Shown in pieces: positions 59,146 to 64,000 of a stretch of DNA of 64,000 nucleotides; position 1 is the first letter of the stretch, and every line of letters starts with the position of its first letter. Origin of the DNA: Ewingella sp963519305 (GTDB taxonomy: Bacteria > Pseudomonadota > Gammaproteobacteria > Enterobacterales > Enterobacteriaceae); the NCBI GenBank assembly GCA_963519305.1, contig CAUQMS010000003.1, positions 124,001 through 188,000 of the forward strand, written 5' to 3'. Below the pieces are notes generated by a model. It was not told the origin of the DNA. It saw only the letters and a program-made list of their open reading frames with translations, and did not search any database. Both the position numbers and the translations under genes were made by a program.

Positions 59146-60144
59146 ATGACTATCAAAGTAGGTATCAACGGTTTTGGCCGTATCGGCCGCATTGTTTTCC
59201 GTGCTGCTCAAGAACGTTCTGACATCGAGATCGTAGCAATCAACGATCTGTTAGACGCTGAATACATGGCATACATGCTGAAGTACGACTCAACGCATGG
59301 CCGTTTCAACGGCACCGTTGAAGTTAAAGACGGTCATCTGGTTGTTAATGGCAAAACCATCCGTGTTACTGCTGAGCGTGATCCAGCTAACCTGAAATGG
59401 AACGAAGTTAACGTTGACGTTGTTGCTGAAGCAACAGGTCTGTTCCTGGACGATGCGACTGCACGTAAACACATTACAGCTGGCGCTAAGAAAGTTGTTC
59501 TGACGGGTCCATCTAAAGATGATACCCCTATGTTCGTTATGGGCGTAAACCATAAAGAATACAAAGGTCAGGAAATCGTTTCTAACGCATCTTGCACTAC
59601 TAACTGCCTGGCACCACTGGCTAAAGTTATCAACGACAACTTCGGTATCGTTGAAGCCCTGATGACCACAGTTCATGCAACTACCGCAACTCAGAAAACT
59701 GTTGATGGCCCGTCTCATAAAGACTGGCGCGGCGGCCGCGGCGCGTCTCAGAACATCATCCCTTCTTCTACCGGTGCAGCTAAAGCAGTAGGTAAAGTTA
59801 TCCCTGCTCTGAACGGTAAACTGACGGGTATGGCTTTCCGTGTTCCTACTCCTAACGTTTCAGTGGTTGACCTGACTGCACGTCTGGAAAAAGGCGCGTC
59901 TTACAAAGAAATCTGCGCAGTAATTAAAAAAGCAGCTTCTGAAGGCGAACTGAAAGGCGTTCTGGGCTACACCGAAGACGACGTGGTTTCTACCGATTTC
60001 AACGGTGAAAAACTGACTTCTGTGTTCGATGCTAAAGCAGGTATCGCGCTGAACGACAACTTTGTGAAACTGGTTGCCTGGTACGATAACGAAACTGGCT
60101 ACTCAAACAAAGTTCTGGACCTGATTTCACACGTCTCCAAATAA
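59146..60144 (+). CDS. gapA: Glyceraldehyde-3-phosphate dehydrogenase A
   Basis: Central glycolytic enzyme of 332 residues, NAD-dependent. The N-terminal NAD-binding GFGRIGR is at residues 9-15. The catalytic Cys150 is in SNASCTTNC, and the catalytic His lies in TTVHATTATQ. Codon use is strongly biased to highly expressed forms (for example GTT, CTG, CGT), unlike its neighbours. ATG 59146 is the conserved start (MTIKVGINGFGRIG) with GGTGGA six bases upstream; a GTG three codons earlier is not used. A terminator follows, then yeaD. Confidence 0.99.
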   Translation: MTIKVGINGFGRIGRIVFRAAQERSDIEIVAINDLLDAEYMAYMLKYDSTHGRFNGTVEVKDGHLVVNGKTIRVTAERDPANLKWNEVNVDVVAEATGLFLDDATARKHITAGAKKVVLTGPSKDDTPMFVMGVNHKEYKGQEIVSNASCTTNCLAPLAKVINDNFGIVEALMTTVHATTATQKTVDGPSHKDWRGGRGASQNIIPSSTGAAKAVGKVIPALNGKLTGMAFRVPTPNVSVVDLTARLEKGASYKEICAVIKKAASEGELKGVLGYTEDDVVSTDFNGEKLTSVFDAKAGIALNDNFVKLVAWYDNETGYSNKVLDLISHVSK

Positions 60145-60170
60145 TTGGCCGATGTGATGAACTGATTGAA

Positions 60171-60194
60171 GGGCGACGCTAAGTCGCCCTTTTG
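60171..60194 (+). terminator. Terminator after gapA
   Basis: A stem, GGGCGAC/GTCGCCC, with loop GCTAA followed by TTTTGCTTT. The stem is the same as in the malX-malY hairpin. Confidence 0.85.
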
Positions 60195-60282
60195 CTTTCT
60201 GCTCCACAGTAAGCACCAAAAGTCAGTGAAGCAGCCGTTCATCACTGGTCTGGATTTCTAATAAAATCACAGGACCCACCTC

Positions 60283-61149
60283 ATGACCGCAAAACTCTTT
60301 ACCCTTCCCGTCTTAAAACAGATCACTCCGGTTATCAGTCAGCGTCAGATTGATGAATTACCCGTTCTGGTCATTACCCACCCAAAAGTCAGCGCAGCAA
60401 TCACGCTTCAGGGCGCGCATCTTCTGGCTTACCAACCTGCCGGCGAAGAGCCGGTGCTGTGGATGAGCAGCGAGTCTGCCTTCAAAACCGGCGTTGCCAT
60501 TCGTGGTGGTGTACCAATCTGCTGGCCGTGGTTTGGCCCGGCCGGAAAACCGTCGCACGGCTTTGCCCGTAATTTGCCATGGGAACTGACATCTCACCAT
60601 GAAGATGAAAACGGCGTTGAGCTTGTGTTAACCCTGAAAGACAGTGCAGAAACCCGTGAATTATGGCCGCACGACTTCACGCTGACGGCACGTTTCCGTC
60701 TGGGTAAAGAGTGTCATATTGAGCTGGAATCGACGGGTGATTTTGAAACCACCAGCGCCCTGCACGCCTACTTCAATATTGGCGACATTGATAAAGTGAA
60801 AGTGTCCGGTCTGGGCAAAAGCTTTATAGATAAAGTCGATGGCGGGAAAACGGCGCAGCAAAACGGTGATTTGACCTTCAGTGGTCAGACTGACCGTATT
60901 TTCACTCAGGCAGAAGCAACCAGCCTGATCGTGGATAGCGCACTGAACCGTACACTGGTTATTCAGCATCACCATAACAGCGACGTGGTGGCCTGGAATC
61001 CAGGTGCTGAGCTCTCTGTCAGCATGAAAGATATGGCCGATGACAGCTACAAAACCATGGTTTGTGTTGAGACCGCGGCTGTTAGCGCACCGCAAAAAAG
61101 CACAGTATCTGCGCCGGCGAAACTGGGTGTGACCATCAGTCAGCGTTAA
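60283..61149 (+). CDS. yeaD: D-hexose-6-phosphate mutarotase YeaD
   Basis: Aldose-1-epimerase-superfamily enzyme of 288 residues that equilibrates alpha and beta glucose 6-phosphate. Segments GAHLLAYQPAG, IRGGVPICWPWFGP, HGFARNLPWEL and ALHAYFNIGDI are typical, with catalytic His and Glu in the HGFARN and VAWNPGAEL regions. It lies downstream of gapA as in E. coli, an apt neighbour for glycolysis. The pair may be partly co-transcribed past the gapA terminator. Confidence 0.95.
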   Translation: MTAKLFTLPVLKQITPVISQRQIDELPVLVITHPKVSAAITLQGAHLLAYQPAGEEPVLWMSSESAFKTGVAIRGGVPICWPWFGPAGKPSHGFARNLPWELTSHHEDENGVELVLTLKDSAETRELWPHDFTLTARFRLGKECHIELESTGDFETTSALHAYFNIGDIDKVKVSGLGKSFIDKVDGGKTAQQNGDLTFSGQTDRIFTQAEATSLIVDSALNRTLVIQHHHNSDVVAWNPGAELSVSMKDMADDSYKTMVCVETAAVSAPQKSTVSAPAKLGVTISQR

Positions 61150-61176
61150 ACGTGAATGGGTGCACTACAGATGTGC

Positions 61177-61200
61177 AAATGGGGCGTAATGCCCCATTTT
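61177..61200. terminator. Bidirectional terminator between yeaD and mipA
   Basis: AAATGGGGC/GCCCCATTT with loop GTAAT; the flanks are suited to convergent termination. Confidence 0.85.
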
Positions 61201-61236
61201 ATTACAACAAACGCACCACTTTAGCGCGCGGGTGGA

Positions 61237-61986
61237 TTAGAAGCTGTAAGTCACACCTGTCCACAGAATGCCGGTGTAAGATTTATCAACCATCGGACTG
61301 TCTTTCACTTCATCCGCTAAACGAATATAACGGCCGGTGAAGAAGCCTTGCCACTGGCTGGTGAAATCATATTTGGCAGACAGCTCTACGTACGGGCTGA
61401 AGCTGTCGTCTGGCGAATAGGTGTTCAAGCCACTACGACGTGATTCATTGCTGCTTACACCGTAGTAATATTGGTTCTGGTTGCTGCTGCTCCAGGCCAC
61501 ACCCACACCCGGGATCAACGCCCAGTTATCCTGTTTGAACGCGTACAAGTAGGCTACGTCAGCCACCATACCGTCGCTGTTGTCCAGAACATCACCGTTA
61601 AAGGTGGCGCGGATGGTGCCCCACTCTTCATTATGCGAATACGCCAGGCCACCCAACAGAGTGCCGCGACGCTTATCGAGGCGTTTCAGCTGAGAGTCAT
61701 CGGTATCGTCAGGATCAAATCCAAAGGGAACATAGGTTGCCGTCAGGCTGAGTTTATTTTTATCATCTTTCCACAGGTAGTAACCGGCGGTCAGAGTATG
61801 AAAATAAAAATCATCGCCTTCATAGCTGATTATCGGTACAGGGTAAACTTTGGTGTCATACCCTTTGTACGGGGCCGTGCCGACTAATGCAGATGCGCCG
61901 AGCGACCAGGTACCCGCCGCTGCTGCATGGCTGAACATGATGGCAGTGGCTGCGATGGACAGAGTTCTGAAATGCGAAGCTTTCAT
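61237..61986 (-). CDS. mipA: MipA/OmpV-family outer-membrane protein
   Basis: Outer-membrane beta-barrel protein of 249 residues. A signal peptide ends near SHAAAA, and the mature protein starts GTWSLGASALVGTAPYKGYD. Alternating aromatic barrel strands end in the C-terminal phenylalanine (WTGVTYSF) needed for BAM recognition. In E. coli MipA scaffolds the murein hydrolase MltA and penicillin-binding protein 1B. ATG 61986 is chosen because the signal peptide begins there; an 11-codon longer frame has no homology. It is divergent from yeaG. Confidence 0.9.
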   Translation of the reverse strand: MKASHFRTLSIAATAIMFSHAAAAGTWSLGASALVGTAPYKGYDTKVYPVPIISYEGDDFYFHTLTAGYYLWKDDKNKLSLTATYVPFGFDPDDTDDSQLKRLDKRRGTLLGGLAYSHNEEWGTIRATFNGDVLDNSDGMVADVAYLYAFKQDNWALIPGVGVAWSSSNQNQYYYGVSSNESRRSGLNTYSPDDSFSPYVELSAKYDFTSQWQGFFTGRYIRLADEVKDSPMVDKSYTGILWTGVTYSF

Positions 61987-62370
61987 TGTTAATAAATCCC
62001 TTAGAGTAAAAACCGCCAATAGTGTAAGCGAAGCGTAATGACTTCGCTTAGCATTTACAGTTGTACTTATCTATTTTGCCCAAGAAAACCAAGGCGATCG
62101 CATAATTTATATGCAAAGTATGAAATAAAAATGACTAAAAGAATTTCCTTACCCGCTCAGCCCACGTCCTGCAAGGCTTCAAAGTAGAAATCCCTCAAGT
62201 GAGTCATTGATATGTCTTAAAAAATGGGAGGACGGTAGAGGAAATTTTTGTAATGCCAAACTACGCTTATTAATAGATGAGAGACTCCACCTGAGGCGCT
62301 TCCCAACCCGCGGATATCAGGCAGACCATTTTATTTGCGTTCTGTCAGTCCAAAAATGGGTTTCTGCAAG
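61987..62370. other. Intergenic region between mipA and yeaG
   Basis: About 380 AT-rich bases upstream of the yeaG sigma-54 promoter. It should hold the mipA promoter on the left and NtrC-type enhancer sites for yeaG on the right, but I could not identify clear enhancer palindromes. A 93-codon frame starting at 62207 has no recognisable features and covers the promoter; I regard it as spurious. Confidence 0.4.
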
Positions 62371-62387
62371 TTGGCATAAGGGTTGCT
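62371..62387 (+). promoter_or_regulatory. Sigma-54 promoter of yeaG
   Basis: TTGGCATAAGGGTTGCT has the -24 GG and -12 GC elements separated by exactly ten bases, and matches TTGGCAC-N5-TTGCT at all but one fixed base. The predicted start is near 62398, giving a leader of about 75 bases. In E. coli yeaGH is sigma-54 and NtrC dependent. Confidence 0.85.
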
Positions 62388-62474
62388 GTACTGAGATGGG
62401 GAGCTTTCCTCCGGGAGCAGATAGATTCCTAACGCTCTCATTTACCTGTGCTAATAACGAAGGACGGGCATCGT

Positions 62475-64000
62475 ATGAACATATTTGACCACTATCGCCA
62501 GCGCTATGAGGCTGCCAAGGACGAAGAGTTCACACTTCAGGAATTCCTTACCATTGCTAAGCAGGATCGCAGTGCGTACGTTAACGCTGCGGAACGTCTG
62601 CTGATGGCAATCGGTGAACCAGTAATGGTAGATACCGCGCTTGAACCACGCCTGTCGCGTTTATTCTCTAACCGGGTTGTCGCCCGTTATCCTGCGTTTG
62701 AAGAGTTTTATGGTATGGAAGACGCTATCGAACAGATAGTTTCCTACCTGAAACATGCCGCGCAAGGACTGGAAGAAAAGAAACAAATCCTCTATTTACT
62801 GGGCCCGGTGGGCGGTGGTAAATCCTCCCTGGCTGAACGCCTGAAAGCGCTGATGCAGCGTGTTCCTATCTACGTGCTGAGTGCTAATGGTGATCGCAGT
62901 CCGGTGAATGATCACCCGCTGTGCCTGTTCAATCCACAGGAAGATGCCACTATTCTTGAAAAAGAGTACAACATCCCAACCCGCTATCTCGGCACCATTA
63001 TGTCCCCGTGGGCCGCTAAACGCTTGCACGAATTCGGCGGGGATATTACCAAATTCAAAGTCATCAAAGTCTGGCCGTCGATCCTTGAACAAATCGCCAT
63101 CGCGAAAACAGAGCCCGGCGATGAGAACAATCAGGACATCTCCGCGCTGGTGGGTAAAGTGGATATCCGTAAACTGGAAAACCATGCGCAAAACGATCCA
63201 GATGCTTACGGTTATTCCGGTGCCTTGTGCCGGGCCAACCAAGGGGTGATGGAGTTCGTCGAGATGTTCAAAGCGCCGATCAAAGTCCTCCATCCGCTGC
63301 TGACAGCGACACAGGAAGGGAACTACAACGGTACCGAGGGGATCTCTGCCCTACCGTTTAACGGCATTATTCTGGCGCACTCCAATGAATCCGAATGGGT
63401 GACGTTCCGTAATAACAAGAATAATGAAGCTTTCCTCGACCGCGTTTATATCGTCAAAGTGCCTTACTGCCTGCGCGTGTCGGAAGAGATGAAAATTTAC
63501 GACAAATTGCTTAGCAACAGTGAACTGGTACATGCCCCTTGTGCGCCAGGCACGCTGGAAACGCTGGCACGGTTCTCCATTCTGTCCCGACTTAAAGTGC
63601 CGGAAAACTCCAGCAGCTATTCCAAAATGCGGGTGTATGACGGTGAAAGCCTGAAAGACACTGATCCTAAAGCCAAGTCGTATCAGGAGTATCGCGACTA
63701 CGCCGGAGTGGATGAAGGGATGAATGGGCTGTCGACACGTTTTGCCTTCAAAATCCTGTCGCGGGTGTTCAACTTCGACCACGCCGAAGTGGCAGCTAAC
63801 CCGGTTCATCTGTTCTATGTACTGGAACAGCAAATCGAGCGCGAGCAGTTCCCGCAGGACATCGCGGAGAAATACCTCGAGCACCTGAAAGGTTACCTGA
63901 TCCCGAAATATGCTGAGTTTATCGGCAAAGAGATTCAGACCGCTTATCTGGAATCCTACTCGGAATACGGCCAGAACATTTTCGACCGTTATGTTACCTA
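62475..64000 (+). CDS. yeaG: YeaG, PrkA-family serine protein kinase (3' end beyond window)
   Basis: AAA-type protein kinase; 508 codons are visible of about 640 expected. The PrkA AAA domain has Walker A GPVGGGKSSLAERL at about residues 109-122. Further family segments are YVLSANGDRSPVNDHPLCLF, RYLGTIMSPWAAKRL and LPFNGIILAHSNESEW. The C-terminal kinase-like region is only partly in the window. ATG 62475 is preceded by AAGGACGGG. In E. coli YeaG, with YeaH, supports survival under sustained nitrogen starvation. The sigma-54 promoter upstream agrees with that regulation. It is likely followed by yeaH outside the window. Confidence 0.95.
   Translation, partial: MNIFDHYRQRYEAAKDEEFTLQEFLTIAKQDRSAYVNAAERLLMAIGEPVMVDTALEPRLSRLFSNRVVARYPAFEEFYGMEDAIEQIVSYLKHAAQGLEEKKQILYLLGPVGGGKSSLAERLKALMQRVPIYVLSANGDRSPVNDHPLCLFNPQEDATILEKEYNIPTRYLGTIMSPWAAKRLHEFGGDITKFKVIKVWPSILEQIAIAKTEPGDENNQDISALVGKVDIRKLENHAQNDPDAYGYSGALCRANQGVMEFVEMFKAPIKVLHPLLTATQEGNYNGTEGISALPFNGIILAHSNESEWVTFRNNKNNEAFLDRVYIVKVPYCLRVSEEMKIYDKLLSNSELVHAPCAPGTLETLARFSILSRLKVPENSSSYSKMRVYDGESLKDTDPKAKSYQEYRDYAGVDEGMNGLSTRFAFKILSRVFNFDHAEVAANPVHLFYVLEQQIEREQFPQDIAEKYLEHLKGYLIPKYAEFIGKEIQTAYLESYSEYGQNIFDRYVT

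Noticed and set aside
62207..62488. 93-codon frame upstream of yeaG
   Set aside because: It spans the sigma-54 promoter and the yeaG start, with no ribosome binding site or known features.

Overview
The window is chromosomal DNA from an enterobacterium (order Enterobacterales), probably a Rahnella-, Ewingella- or Serratia-like member of Yersiniaceae. Many proteins and gene neighbourhoods are close to Escherichia coli ones: bioD2-mlc-ynfL/ynfM, ydgK-rsxABCDGE-nth, malI/malXY, topB, ydjA, sppA-ansA-pncA, yeaC-msrB/gapA-yeaD, mipA and yeaG. The blocks are joined in a different order, with lineage-specific genes between them. A tus gene with a Ter site in its leader puts the window in the replication-terminus region. 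No rRNA, tRNA, CRISPR array, prophage or transposase gene was seen.

Positions 1-24.2 kb are mainly accessory metabolism and uptake. In order they hold: a MetQ/NlpA-type binding protein (cut by the window edge) beside a 2-oxoglutarate/Fe(II) oxygenase; a beta-hydroxyacid dehydrogenase; a small membrane protein; a Fur-controlled TonB receptor; a tightly packed operon of GntR regulator, dipeptide-type ABC transporter and gamma-glutamyltransferase; a second Fur-controlled iron/siderophore binding protein; a GNAT enzyme; and a sulfur cluster. The sulfur cluster has a thiol dioxygenase and a four-domain rhodanese diverging from a LysR regulator, followed by a flavin monooxygenase and an SsuA-like binding protein. 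The LysR gene is bracketed by two inverted copies of a 12-bp site.

Positions 24-38.5 kb hold bioD2, mlc (with a likely Mlc operator), ynfL/ynfM, Ter-tus, dcuC, ydgK, the complete rsx electron-transport operon and nth. Positions 39-54 kb hold a DUF3750 protein and an SDR enzyme, then fumC, manA, ydgA, the maltose-type malI/malXY locus with two operators, add, ynjH-topB and ydjA. Positions 54-64 kb hold sppA, ansA, pncA, yeaC, msrB, gapA (with a perfect CRP site upstream), yeaD, mipA and the start of yeaG behind a clear sigma-54 promoter.

The most unusual content is a family of large modular intergenic repeats. Two loci (about 3.57-4.23 kb and 38.52-39.09 kb) are inverted dimers: two diverged copies of one ~270-base unit facing each other. 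Each unit has a TTCAA-rich end tract followed by an ordered train of hairpins. A third, reduced copy lies at about 40.69-40.91 kb. One hairpin changes its stem sequence between copies while keeping both base pairing and the loop TAAACG, which suggests that structure is being maintained. Copies 2 and 3 bracket the DUF3750-SDR island between nth and fumC. I do not recognise this element as a named family.
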